Under the pieces are notes generated by a model, which saw only the letters and a list, made by a program, of their open reading frames with translations, did no database searches and was not told where the DNA came from. DNA of 64,000 bases from Nocardia fusca NBRC 14340 (lineage in GTDB: Bacteria; Actinomycetota; Actinomycetes; Mycobacteriales; Mycobacteriaceae), in the NCBI RefSeq assembly GCF_001618425.1, contig NZ_BDCU01000051.1, positions 21,935 through 85,934 on the forward strand. Reading direction: 5' to 3'. A program made the position numbers and the translations under genes. Shown here in pieces: positions 40,803 to 49,700 of the stretch. How positions within the stretch are numbered: position 1 is the stretch's first letter; the number at the start of each line of letters is the position of its first letter.

Positions 40803-42958
40803 CCGCCCGGCTGGAGCAGCCCCCGCAGCGCACCGGCGAATCCGGTGAGGTGCTGGACTACCACGCCCTCAACGCGATGCTGAACCTGTACGGCCCGGAT
40901 GGCGAGATCCAGTTCGACAAGGATCGCGAAGCCGCCAACCAGTACTTCCTGCAGCACGTCAACCAGAACACGGTCTTCTTCCACAACCTCGACGAGAAGC
41001 TCGATTACCTTGTGGAGGAGAACTACTACGAACCCGAGGTACTCGACCAGTACAGCCGGGCCTTCGTGAAGAAGCTGTTCCAGCAGGCGTATGCCAAGAA
41101 GTTCCGGTTCCCTACCTTCCTCGGCGCGTTCAAGTACTACACCTCCTACACCCTCAAGACCTTCGACGGGAAGCGCTACCTGGAGCGTTTCGAGGACCGG
41201 GTGTGCATGGTCGCGCTGACCCTGGCCGCCGGTGACGAGGTGCTCGCGAGCAAACTCGTCGAGGAGATCATCGACGGCCGTTTCCAGCCGGCCACCCCGA
41301 CCTTCCTCAACTCCGGTAAGAAGCAGCGCGGCGAACCGGTGTCCTGCTTCCTGCTGCGTATCGAGGACAATATGGAGTCCATCGGGCGCTCCATCAACTC
41401 CGCGCTGCAGCTGTCCAAGCGCGGCGGCGGAGTGGCACTGCTGCTCAGCAATATCCGCGAGCACGGTGCCCCGATCAAGAAGATCGAGAACCAGTCCTCG
41501 GGCGTCATCCCGATCATGAAACTGCTCGAGGATTCCTTCTCCTACGCCAACCAGCTCGGTGCGCGCCAAGGCGCGGGTGCGGTGTACCTGCACGCCCACC
41601 ACCCCGATATCTACCGTTTCCTCGACACCAAGCGGGAGAACGCGGACGAGAAGATCCGCATCAAGACGCTGTCGCTGGGCGTGGTGATCCCGGACATCAC
41701 CTTCGAACTGGCCAAGAAGAACGAGGACATGTACCTGTTCTCGCCGTACGACGTGGAACGTATCTACGGCAAGCCGTTCGCCGATGTCGACGTCACCGAG
41801 AAGTACTACGAGATGGTCGACGACAAGCGGATCCGCAAGTCCAAGATCAAGGCGCGCGAGTTCTTCCAGACCATCGCCGAGCTGCAGTTCGAATCCGGCT
41901 ACCCCTACATCATGTTCGAGGACACGGTGAACCGGGCCAACCCGATCGCCGGCAAGATCACCCATTCGAACCTGTGCTCGGAGATCCTGCAGGTCTCCAC
42001 CCCGTCGATCTACAACGACGACCTCACCTACGCGCACGTGGGCAAGGACATCTCCTGCAACCTGGGGTCGCTCAATATCGCCAAGGCGATGGACTCCCCG
42101 GATTTCGCCCGGACCATCGAGGTGGCGATCCGGGCCCTGACCGCCGTCTCCGATCAGACCCATATCAACTCGGTGCCCTCGATCGAACAGGGCAACAACT
42201 CCTCGCACGCCATCGGCCTCGGCCAGATGAACCTGCACGGATACCTGGCCCGCGAGCACATCCACTACGGGTCCGATGAGGGCCTGGATTTCACGAACAT
42301 CTACTTCTACACTGTCGTCTACCACGCCCTGCGGGCCTCGAATACGCTCGCCCGGGAACGTGGTACGTACTTCGGTGGGTTCCCCGAATCCAAGTACGCC
42401 TCCGGTGAGTACTTCGACAAGTACACCGACCGGGTGTGGGAACCGAAGACCGAACGGGTCGCGCGATTGTTCGCCGACGCCGGTATCCGCATCCCCACCC
42501 AGGACGACTGGCGGGAACTGAAGGCCGCTGTCATGGAGCACGGCCTCTACAACCAGAACCTGCAGGCCGTCCCACCGACCGGGTCGATCTCCTACATCAA
42601 CCACTCCACCAGTTCCATCCACCCGGTGGCGTCGAAGATCGAGATCCGCAAGGAAGGCAAGATCGGCCGCGTCTACTACCCGGCCCCGTACATGACCAAC
42701 GAGAACCTGGACTACTACCAGGATGCGTACGAGATCGGCTACGAGAAGATCATCGACACCTACGCCGCGGCCACCCAGCACGTGGACCAGGGCCTGTCGC
42801 TGACCCTCTTCTTCAAGGACACCGCCACCACCCGCGACCTGAACAAGGCCCAGATCTACGCCTGGCGTAAGGGCATCAAAACCCTCTACTACATCCGCCT
42901 GCGGCAGATGGCGCTGGAGGGCACCGAGGTCGAGGGCTGCGTGAGCTGCATGCTGTAG
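40799..42958 (+). CDS. nrdE: Class Ib ribonucleotide reductase alpha subunit NrdE
   Basis: 719 residues. ATPTFLNSGKKQRGEPVSCFLL carries the first active-site cysteine, SNLCSEILQ the thiyl-radical cysteine with N and E of the NLCxE motif, and SISYINHSTSSIHP the radical-transfer loop. The C terminus EGCVSCML has the CxxC redox pair reduced by NrdH. The N terminus is short, without an ATP cone, as in class Ib. The ATG at 40799 overlaps the nrdI stop and is preferred to the in-frame TTG at 40769. The partner nrdF is 17 kb away. Confidence 0.97.
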   Translation: MTARLEQPPQRTGESGEVLDYHALNAMLNLYGPDGEIQFDKDREAANQYFLQHVNQNTVFFHNLDEKLDYLVEENYYEPEVLDQYSRAFVKKLFQQAYAKKFRFPTFLGAFKYYTSYTLKTFDGKRYLERFEDRVCMVALTLAAGDEVLASKLVEEIIDGRFQPATPTFLNSGKKQRGEPVSCFLLRIEDNMESIGRSINSALQLSKRGGGVALLLSNIREHGAPIKKIENQSSGVIPIMKLLEDSFSYANQLGARQGAGAVYLHAHHPDIYRFLDTKRENADEKIRIKTLSLGVVIPDITFELAKKNEDMYLFSPYDVERIYGKPFADVDVTEKYYEMVDDKRIRKSKIKAREFFQTIAELQFESGYPYIMFEDTVNRANPIAGKITHSNLCSEILQVSTPSIYNDDLTYAHVGKDISCNLGSLNIAKAMDSPDFARTIEVAIRALTAVSDQTHINSVPSIEQGNNSSHAIGLGQMNLHGYLAREHIHYGSDEGLDFTNIYFYTVVYHALRASNTLARERGTYFGGFPESKYASGEYFDKYTDRVWEPKTERVARLFADAGIRIPTQDDWRELKAAVMEHGLYNQNLQAVPPTGSISYINHSTSSIHPVASKIEIRKEGKIGRVYYPAPYMTNENLDYYQDAYEIGYEKIIDTYAAATQHVDQGLSLTLFFKDTATTRDLNKAQIYAWRKGIKTLYYIRLRQMALEGTEVEGCVSCML

Positions 42959-43238
42959 TTCTGTGCGGTATGTAGGCCGGTGCTGGTGATCGATGGAGTG
43001 GCACCGCATGTCGGAAGTGGTGGAACGGATCACCGCCGCTTTGCTGCGATTCACCGAGCGGGATGTCGGTCGGCGGCAGGACTTCAACGGGACGATCCGG
43101 ACCGGTCCTGCGGCCGCCGGCCGTGCCGAAGAGGCATCCCTCGGCCTGTTCGGTAGAGACCGGATCGAACATTCACCGGATTCCGCTTCGAGGGCGGAAC
43201 AGTCGAGGTCGTATCGGCCGACTCCGGAGGAGCGGGCG

Positions 43239-43957
43239 ATGAGTTCTCGGACGCAGCTGAGGTCCGAAGACGAGTTGACCGCGTCCTTGCCGCCGGGCAA
43301 CAACAACGGTGTGCACATCATGCGGGGTAGCGACGACAAATTGGTTGTCTACAAGCCCGCGGCCGAGGAAACCTTCGATGGGATCAGCTGGATTCGGCAC
43401 GTGCCGGGTGAGTTGGCGAAGCGGGAGGTCGCGGCGTATCGCATCAACCGATTGCTCGGGTTCGATCTCGTGCCCCCCACCGGGCTGATCGAGCGGGGGC
43501 CGCACGGCCCTGGCTCCGTGTAGGAATATCGCACACTGCGACCCGACGAGGAGCCCTGGCACGCCTTCGATGCGAAACAGCAGCAACAGGCGGCCGTCCT
43601 GCACTACATCATCGGCATGCCGGACGGGTTGGCGCACAACTACCGGCGCGACGAGAACGGTGACCTGGTTCTTTTCGACCACGGGTACGCCTTTCCACAG
43701 GCTCCGGACCCCCGTCGCGATGACGCGATATCGTTCGGGATCGACTCCGACTTCGCAGACACCCACCGTGGCGCCGACTTCGACCCGGACGTACTGGAAG
43801 CCGTGGATCCCTGTCCCCGGACCAGGTACGTGGCGCCCTCGACAATCTCGGCTTCGACGAGAGTGCGATCAACGGAGTCCTGGCGAGGATCGAGAAGATC
43901 AAGTCCGCACGCACCATACCGAGCTCTGATCTCGATCCGTCCATGGGCGGCCGCTGA
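43239..43957 (+). pseudogene. PI3/PI4-kinase-like protein, broken by a stop and a frameshift
   Basis: It starts MSSRTQLRSEDELTASLPPG after GGAGGAG. NNNGVHIMRGSDDKLVVYKPA and WIRHVPGELAKREVAAYRINRLLGFDLVPPTGLIE match actinobacterial phosphatidylinositol-kinase-like proteins. A TAG at 43521-43523 follows GPHGPGSV; the same frame then continues EYRTLRPDEEPWHAFDAKQQQQAAVLHYIIG. The usual G-N-T-D-R-H catalytic loop is degraded (GMPDGLAHNY). Near 43803-43815 the frame shifts to LSPDQVRGALDNLGFDE and ends at TGA 43957. The 280 bp before it (42959-43238) hold no clear gene. Confidence 0.75.
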
Positions 43958-44040
43958 TCCTCATCGCCGGAATCGGGTACGGCACCGCGCGGTGGCCCGC
44001 GGCCTCGTTGGCGTCCCACCGGGACCACCGCTGCCCGGAA

Positions 44041-45036
44041 TCAGGACAGTGCCGGGAGCACTTCGCGTTCGAAGAGTTCGATACCGCTGGTGTCGTAGGC
44101 CGCTTCGGGGAAGTTGAAGATGGCGTAGCCCAGCCCGCGATCACGGACGGCGGACAGTTTCTCCACGATCTGTTCCGGGGTGCCGACCGCCGCGCTGCCG
44201 TTGTTCAGGTTGTCGACGTAGGCGCGCGCCTTCTCCTCGCCCAGGACCGGGGCGATCCGGGCGGCGTGCTCGGACTTGCGCTGTTCGACCTCGGCCTCGG
44301 TGGCACCGATGGCGACATTGAAGTTGGCGCTGCGCACGATGGCGTCGAAATCGGTGCCCACCTCGGCGCAGTGCGTGCGCAGGATCTCCGATTTGTGGGT
44401 GAACTCGTCGGGGCTGTTACCGGCGAAGTTCGTGTAGTTCGCGTATTTCGCGGCGATACGCAGGGTTTTCTTCTCGCCGCCGCCCGCGATCCAGAGCGGC
44501 AGGCCGCCCTCTTGGGCGGGCAGCGGGCGCACGATCGCGCCGTCCACCTGGTAGTAGCGGCCGTCGAGGGTGGCGGCGCCGGTCTGCCAGGCCTGACGGA
44601 AGATCTGCACCCCTTCCTCAAGCCGGCCGAGCCGCTCCCCGGCGGTGGGGAAACCGTATCCGTAGGCGCGCCATTCGTGTTCGTACCAGCCGCCGCCGAT
44701 ACCCATCTCGGTGCGGCCCCCGGAGATCAGATCCACTGTCGCCGCGACCTTGGCGAGGTAGGCGGGGTTGCGGTAACTGATCGCCGTACACATCTGGCCC
44801 AGCCGCACCCGGGTCGTGGTGGCGGCGAAGGCGGACATGAGGGTCCAGGCTTCGTGAGTGGCTTCCTCGCTCGGCTCCGGAACAGTGTGGAAATGGTCGT
44901 ACACCCACAGCGACTCCCACACCGGGTTCGCATCGGCGCGGGCCGCCAGACCCCGCATCACCTCCCAGTGGGTAGCGGGATCGAGACCTACCAGGTCGAG
45001 ACGCCACCCCTGCGGGATGAAGATTCCGAAGCGCAC
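44041..45036 (-). CDS. LLM class F420-dependent oxidoreductase
   Basis: 331 residues from the GTG at 45036, preceded by GAGGAG. It is a luciferase-like TIM barrel: RFGIFIPQGWRLDLVG, ESLWVYDHFHTVPEP, RVRLGQMCTAISYRNPAYLAKVAATVDLISGGRTEMGIGGGWYEHEWRAYGYGFPTAGERLGRLEE, then LPLWIAGGGEKKTLRIAAKYANYTNF. It belongs to the F420-dependent group common in mycobacteria and Nocardia. The substrate is unknown. No linked gene. Confidence 0.9.
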   Translation of the reverse strand: MRFGIFIPQGWRLDLVGLDPATHWEVMRGLAARADANPVWESLWVYDHFHTVPEPSEEATHEAWTLMSAFAATTTRVRLGQMCTAISYRNPAYLAKVAATVDLISGGRTEMGIGGGWYEHEWRAYGYGFPTAGERLGRLEEGVQIFRQAWQTGAATLDGRYYQVDGAIVRPLPAQEGGLPLWIAGGGEKKTLRIAAKYANYTNFAGNSPDEFTHKSEILRTHCAEVGTDFDAIVRSANFNVAIGATEAEVEQRKSEHAARIAPVLGEEKARAYVDNLNNGSAAVGTPEQIVEKLSAVRDRGLGYAIFNFPEAAYDTSGIELFEREVLPALS

Positions 45037-45410
45037 AGCACTCTCCTCAGATGTCGGGCCCGGGGGCCACCGTGAGATATCTCGGTTTCCACTCTGGCGA
45101 GGTCTCGGCGGCCGGGCAACGTTTCCGCGCTGCCTGCACCGAATCGCGCATATCGTCAGCGGCGAAGCGCGATTGTGCGCCAAAGCCCCTACCTGGGCGG
45201 TTTCGCCTCACCTCCACCGTGAATCGCTGACCGCAGCCCGCAACATCCGCTAAGGCGAAGACATGGTTCGGCCCGATCTCGGCGCGCCCAGCCCCGGGGG
45301 CCTTTCGATTCCCCCATCGCTCCGGCCTACGACCGGGGCAAGTCCGTCGTGGTGCCGCCGGGCGAAAACTGGTCGCCTGTGTCGGTGCCGCGCGTCACAC
45401 TGAGGGAGAT
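45037..45410. other. 374-bp divergent intergenic region
   Basis: It holds the promoters of the LLM gene (left) and the HAD-like gene (right). Short open frames lack support, and no convincing palindrome or RNA structure was found. Confidence 0.4.
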
Positions 45411-46001
45411 ATGAACGAAGGACAACCGACACTCGGCGTGGATTTCGGCCGGGTGATCCAGGGAGCGGCCCTCGCCGACGGCCCAGGCGATACCGTCTTC
45501 CTCTCGGGCGGCGCGGAAGAGGCCATGCGAACCCCGCCCAGTGACCACGCTTTCGAGGTGCTGCCCCGGCTGGTGAGCCGGTTCGGCGGCCGGGCGTGGG
45601 TGATCTCCAAATGCGGGCCCCGGGTCCAGGAACGCACCACGCAATGGCTGGACCATCACGATTTCTACCGGCGGACGGGTATCGCGCGCGGCAATGTCCG
45701 GTTCTGCCGGGAACGTGCCGACAAGGCGGTGCACTGCGCGGAGCTCGGCGTCACCCATATGATCGACGACCGCCTCGAGGTCCACCAGGCACTGCGCGGC
45801 CTGGTGCCGCATCTGTTCCTCTTCGGTGTGCAGCGCGGACCGATCCCGGAGTGGGTCCGGCACACCCGGACCTGGCCGGAAGTCGAAGACTCGATCTTCC
45901 CTCGAGAACTGCGCCGGGCGATGCGGTATTCGACCGACGCGGCATCGCCTACATGGGAGATTCGCGCGCGAGGTGCGTCCGATCCCCGGTTCCGGTCTTG
46001 A
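45411..46001 (+). CDS. HAD-like hydrolase fold protein with altered motif I
   Basis: 196 residues. LGVDFGRVIQGAAL is at the place of HAD motif I (DxDx[TV]), but the second Asp is Gly. RAWVISKCGPRVQERTTQWLDHH holds the motif II serine. RFCRERADKAVHCAELGVTHMIDDRLEVHQALRG holds the lysine and the DD pair of motifs III and IV. Loss of the general-acid Asp argues against ordinary phosphatase activity. The ATG at 45411 follows GAGGGAG. It lies just before a MerR gene on the same strand. Confidence 0.7.
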   Translation: MNEGQPTLGVDFGRVIQGAALADGPGDTVFLSGGAEEAMRTPPSDHAFEVLPRLVSRFGGRAWVISKCGPRVQERTTQWLDHHDFYRRTGIARGNVRFCRERADKAVHCAELGVTHMIDDRLEVHQALRGLVPHLFLFGVQRGPIPEWVRHTRTWPEVEDSIFPRELRRAMRYSTDAASPTWEIRARGASDPRFRS

Positions 46002-46028
46002 CTACGACGTAGCGTCACACCGGAAGCT
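45998..46028 (+). promoter_or_regulatory. MerR-type promoter with 19-bp spacer
   Basis: TTGACT (45998-46003) and GAAGCT (46023-46028) are 19 bp apart, with the palindrome GACG-TAG-CGTC (46006-46016) centred in the spacer. That is the layout on which MerR proteins untwist DNA. The predicted +1 falls on the ATG at 46035, so the transcript is leaderless. Confidence 0.7.
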
Positions 46029-46034
46029 GGTGCT

Positions 46035-46829
46035 ATGAGGATCAGCGAAATAGCCACGGCCGCCGGGACGACTCCTCGCGCCGTCCGCCACTATCACCGG
46101 CTCGGCCTGCTGCCCGAACCGGTCCGCCCCGACAACGGCTACCGCGACTACGGACTGGCGGAGCTGGCGCGGCTCATGCGTATCCGCTGGCTCGCCGACA
46201 ACGGGTTGCCGCTGGGTGCCGTGGCCGCCGTGTTCGAGACCGAGCACGGAACATCGGATACCGATGACCTCCGCGCCGATCTGGCGGCCCTGCACGACGA
46301 GATCTCCCACCGTGTCGCCCAGCTCGTCCGCAAGAAGGAAGGGCTCGGCCGGATGTTGGCCGCCGTCGACGCGGGCCGGACGCTCACCGCGCTATCCGCG
46401 GAGCTCGCCGACGCGCTCGACGCCGCCCGCGAGCGAGCCGACGACCTGGAACGCGCCGCACTCGACCGGGAGCGCGATCTGCTGGAGATCATCGCCATCT
46501 CCGGCGACACCCCGGACGAGATGTTCAGCTGGTTCGCGCGCGCGTTCTCCGATCCCGCGGCCCGGGAGAGCTACCGCCGGATGCTGCACGGCTGGGAGCG
46601 GTTGAGCGGCCGGGCGGTGGAACAGTCCGGGGAGTTGATCGAACAGGTGGCGCACGAGCTCGCCGCCGGGCTGCGTGCTGCCGACTTCGAATCGCTGACC
46701 GCTTCCGGCTCTTCCGGCGGCGCAAGCGGGCCCGATCTGTCGCTCGCGGCATTCGTGCCCGATCCGGCCCAGCGCCGGGCGGTCCTGCGGGCGATCGAAC
46801 TGCTCACCGGCGCGGACGATCGACCATGA
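46035..46829 (+). CDS. MerR family transcriptional regulator
   Basis: 264 residues. The HTH is MRISEIATAAGTTPRAVRHYHRLGLLPEPVRPDNGYRDYGLAELARLMRIRWLADNGLPLGAVAAVF, followed by a coiled coil (DLRADLAALHDEISHRVAQLVRKKEGLGRML) and a larger effector domain (about 130-264). MerR proteins of this size usually sense organic ligands. It is coupled to the membrane protein gene that follows by an ATGA overlap, and its promoter carries the MerR spacing, so autoregulation is likely. Confidence 0.9.
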   Translation: MRISEIATAAGTTPRAVRHYHRLGLLPEPVRPDNGYRDYGLAELARLMRIRWLADNGLPLGAVAAVFETEHGTSDTDDLRADLAALHDEISHRVAQLVRKKEGLGRMLAAVDAGRTLTALSAELADALDAARERADDLERAALDRERDLLEIIAISGDTPDEMFSWFARAFSDPAARESYRRMLHGWERLSGRAVEQSGELIEQVAHELAAGLRAADFESLTASGSSGGASGPDLSLAAFVPDPAQRRAVLRAIELLTGADDRP

Positions 46830-47425
46830 CCGGGCGCACAACCAGGTTCCTGCGAAACCAGGGCCGGGCCTACCGTGCGGTCTGGCTGTGGTTGCGCCGG
46901 CGAACCGATTGCGACGGCCGAGAACGCGCGCCGTTGCCCGGCACACAGGGCGTGCTGGCGATGCCACTGGCCTTTCTGGCGGCGACCTTGCTGGAAATGG
47001 CGGTGCTTCACATCCTGATCCCGTGGGCGTGGCTGAGTGTTTCGCTGGGCGTGCTGTCGCTGTGGTCGTTACTGCTGCTGTTCGCGATGTTCGTCGCGGA
47101 TATCGCCTACCCGCACTACGCCACCGCCCGTGCGCTGGTGCTGCGCCGCGGCGGCCGTGAGATCGCGACCATCGCGTTCGACCGGATCGCGGCCGTCGCC
47201 GAACACCGCCGCTACAACCACACCGGAACAGCCCTCGACGGCGACCGCCTGTTCCTCGCCGGACCGGACGGCACCACCGTCGATGTGACACTCCGCGAAC
47301 CGGTCGATATCCGGGTGGAGTCGCCGCTGCCCAGCGGCCGGATCTCCGCCGCGGTGACGCGGATCAGCCTGTTTCTCGACGATCCCGCGCAACTGCACGG
47401 CGCGCGGACACGCCCGGGAGTGTGA
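46826..47425 (+). CDS. Membrane protein of unknown function
   Basis: 199 residues. Two hydrophobic stretches, MPLAFLAATLLEMAVLHILIPWAWLS and VSLGVLSLWSLLLLFAMFVADIAY, probably span the membrane, followed by a soluble beta-rich C-terminal half (ARALVLRRGGREIATIAFDRIAAVAEHRRY). No family recognised. The start overlaps the MerR stop (ATGA), so both are made together; the regulator may control this gene in response to a membrane-active compound. Confidence 0.75.
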   Translation: MTGRTTRFLRNQGRAYRAVWLWLRRRTDCDGRERAPLPGTQGVLAMPLAFLAATLLEMAVLHILIPWAWLSVSLGVLSLWSLLLLFAMFVADIAYPHYATARALVLRRGGREIATIAFDRIAAVAEHRRYNHTGTALDGDRLFLAGPDGTTVDVTLREPVDIRVESPLPSGRISAAVTRISLFLDDPAQLHGARTRPGV

Positions 47426-47569
47426 AACGCCGTGTGACGAACCTTTCGATGCGGACTTCCCGTGGTCAGGATGTATTCTGATCAAGAATGCGTTCGCATT
47501 CATAGACAGTTTTCCGGATCGGGCGTGTACCCACGCGCGTGGCGGCGACCAAGAGGAGGTGGTGTTGCA

Positions 47570-47635
47570 ATGCGCAGCGAACCTCCCAGTCGAAGGCCGC
47601 GCGGCGTCGTCCGCCCGTGTTTCCGCTTGCAGTAA
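47570..47635 (+). CDS. Short leader peptide upstream of mgtE
   Basis: A 21-codon frame, MRSEPPSRRPRGVVRPCFRLQ, begins at an ATG with a near-perfect ribosome site (AGAGGAGG, 47551-47559) and ends 88 bp before mgtE. The Pro-Pro and Arg-Arg-Pro-Arg codons could stall ribosomes, as in the proline-rich MgtL/MgtP leaders of Salmonella Mg2+ transporters. Coding is inferred only from the strong ribosome site. The leader also has a perfect stem GAATGCG/CGCATTC at 47486-47501, near a TATTCT -10 box. Confidence 0.5.
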   Translation: MRSEPPSRRPRGVVRPCFRLQ

Positions 47636-47723
47636 CTGTCGGCGGAGCGGCCCGGCTCGGCGCCTCGCGGTGTGACTTTCCTTCGAAATCACTCGCAACT
47701 CACTGCTGTGCCGAGGACTTCTC

Positions 47724-49088
47724 ATGTCGCAGATCGATCTCATCGAAGTGCCGACGACGCTGTCGGAATCCCTCCAGGGCGTGGTCGAGAGCCACCGCGT
47801 CGACGCCGCGCTGCACTGGCTGGCCAACCATCCGCCGCACGTCATCGCCGACGAACTCGCGCGGATGGACGCCGTCGAGGCCGGGGTCGCGTTCCGATTG
47901 CTTGACAAGGATCTGGCATTGGCGGTGTTCGAGGAACTCGAACCCGTCGATCAGCAGCAGATCCTGCAGGGCCTGCGGGACCAGAGTTTCCGCGAACTCG
48001 TCGAAGGCATGGCACCCGACGACCGTGCCCGCATGCTGCGCGAAGCGCCGGCGAAGGTGGCGAAGAAAGCCCTCGCCGGGCTGAGCCCCCGCGAACGCCG
48101 GATGACCGCCGCGCTGCTCGGCTACCCCGAGGGCTCGGTCGGCCGGTACATGTCGCCCGAGGTCGTCGCGATCCCCGGCACCCTCACCGTCGCCGACGCC
48201 CTGCGCACGGTCCGGCTCAAGGGCGGCAACGCCGAAACGGTCTACACCCTTCCTGTGGTCGATGCGGGCCGCCGCCTGCAGGGCATCGTGGAACTGCGCG
48301 AACTCGTACTCACCGGCCCCGACACCATGGTCGCCGACCTCGTCGTCACCGAACCCGCGTTCGTCCGCGCCACCGATTCGGCGGAGAAGGCCGCGCGCCT
48401 CATGCGCGAGACCAACGACATCAACCTGCCCGTCGTCGACAGCGAGGACCGGTTGGTCGGGCTGCTCACCATCGACGACGCCGTCGAGGTCATCGAGGCC
48501 GCCGACAGCGAGGACGTCGCCAAACAGGCCGGTTCGGCGCCCTGGGAAGGCCACTACATGGCCGCCGGGGTGTTCCAGCTCGCCCGCTACCGCGCGCTGT
48601 GGCTGATGCTGCTGCTGGTCGCGGCGACGCTGACCGTGAGCGTGACCGGTTTCTTCGAGGCCACCCTCGAGCAGGCGGCACAGCTGGCGCTGTTCATTCC
48701 ACTGCTCATCGGGGCGGGCGGTAATGCCGGCGCCCAAGCCGCCACGGCTTGTGTGCGCGCGGTCGCGGTCGGGGAGGTGCGCGGTGGCGACCTGTTCAAG
48801 GTCATCTGGCGGGAGTGCCGGGTGGGGTTGGTCCTCGGGACCATGCTGGCTGTGGTCGGTGTGATCATCGGCGGACTGTTCGTCGGCCCCCGGGTCGCGG
48901 TGGTAGTCGGAGTCACCCTGGTGCTGATCTGTGCCTGGGCCGCCACCATCGGCGGCACCATGCCGCTGCTGGCCAAGCGGCTACGGATCGACCCGGCGGT
49001 GGTCTCGGCGCCCATGGTCACGACGCTGGTCGACGCGACCGGGCTGATCATCTACTTCACCACCGCGAAACTGGTGCTGGGGATCTGA
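47724..49088 (+). CDS. mgtE: Magnesium transporter MgtE
   Basis: 454 residues. The cytoplasmic N domain (helical superhelix, LARMDAVEAGVAFRLLDKDLALAVFEEL, residues 1-130) is followed by paired CBS domains (about 140-265, MSPEVVAIPGTLTVADAL and DLVVTEPAFVRATDSAEKAARLM) and five membrane helices with the pore signature LFIPLLIGAGGNAGAQAATACVRAVAVGEV. MgtE is a Mg2+ channel closed by Mg2+ bound to its CBS/N domains. The ATG at 47724 follows CGAGGA. A leader peptide lies upstream. Confidence 0.95.
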   Translation: MSQIDLIEVPTTLSESLQGVVESHRVDAALHWLANHPPHVIADELARMDAVEAGVAFRLLDKDLALAVFEELEPVDQQQILQGLRDQSFRELVEGMAPDDRARMLREAPAKVAKKALAGLSPRERRMTAALLGYPEGSVGRYMSPEVVAIPGTLTVADALRTVRLKGGNAETVYTLPVVDAGRRLQGIVELRELVLTGPDTMVADLVVTEPAFVRATDSAEKAARLMRETNDINLPVVDSEDRLVGLLTIDDAVEVIEAADSEDVAKQAGSAPWEGHYMAAGVFQLARYRALWLMLLLVAATLTVSVTGFFEATLEQAAQLALFIPLLIGAGGNAGAQAATACVRAVAVGEVRGGDLFKVIWRECRVGLVLGTMLAVVGVIIGGLFVGPRVAVVVGVTLVLICAWAATIGGTMPLLAKRLRIDPAVVSAPMVTTLVDATGLIIYFTTAKLVLGI

Positions 49089-49139
49089 GCGGGGCAGCGT
49101 CGAGTCGAGTTCGGCGCCGGGGGCGGCCCGGCCTGTGCC

Positions 49140-49577
49140 ATGGGAGTGATGGTTCGCGACACCGCCACCGAGCCCGCGTCCACGGAAAACCCCACCGGCA
49201 CCACCCCCACTGTCCCGGCGGGCACCACACCGGCCGGTGTGACCACAAGTCCCGGTTCGCCGGGCGGTACACCTTCGGGAACTCCCGGTTCCCCGGGCAC
49301 TCCCGAGTCGCAGACTCCCGGCCGCACGGTTCAGGGCGCACCGAATACCGCCGCCGGCGTCCCGGCCGGTGCGTCCGCCGCCGCGGCGAACGCGGCGGCG
49401 AACCGTGGGATGACGGGTATGCCGATGGGCGGCGCCGGTGCGGGACGTGGCGGTCAGGACGACGAGTCGAAGCGTTCGACCCCCGATTACCTGATCAACC
49501 AGGAGAACACCGAGGAATTGCTGGGCGCTATCCCGCCCACCATCGACGGTGGCGTGATCGGACGCAACCCCGACTAG
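49140..49577 (+). CDS. Truncated ESX substrate tail (PPE-like C terminus)
   Basis: 145 residues, almost all Pro/Gly/Thr/Ala (GTTPTVPAGTTPAGVTTSPGSPG), then MGGAGAGRGGQDDESKRSTPDYLINQENTEELLGAIPP. The ending (GAGAGRGG, TPDYL, ENTEELLG) is the usual tail of large PPE-like, type VII secreted proteins in Nocardia. The helical N-terminal domain of about 200 residues that the chaperone would bind is missing, and no ribosome site precedes the ATG. It is probably a broken gene kept next to its espG. Confidence 0.55.
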   Translation: MGVMVRDTATEPASTENPTGTTPTVPAGTTPAGVTTSPGSPGGTPSGTPGSPGTPESQTPGRTVQGAPNTAAGVPAGASAAAANAAANRGMTGMPMGGAGAGRGGQDDESKRSTPDYLINQENTEELLGAIPPTIDGGVIGRNPD

Positions 49578-49700
49578 AAGCCGAGAGTTTCGCCGTACGA
49601 GCCGCTCGGTCGGCCGGCCGAACGGCATTCGGTGCGGTACCGGAACGTCGCCGATACATCGCGGGAGCTGCTGTCCCGCAACGAAAAAGAGGAACGATCG

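Noticed and set aside
40697..43339. An 880-codon open frame on the minus strand opposite nrdE
   Set aside because: It is the complementary frame of nrdE, which has clear active-site motifs. The antisense product is His/Val/Gly-rich repeats of no family.
43521..43523. TAG as a recoded amino acid or programmed readthrough in the kinase-like gene
   Set aside because: A second lesion (frameshift near 43810) and a damaged catalytic loop make decay much more likely.
47426..47723. M-box (ykoK) magnesium riboswitch before mgtE
   Set aside because: The conserved blocks of the M-box could not be found; a short leader peptide fits the sequence better.
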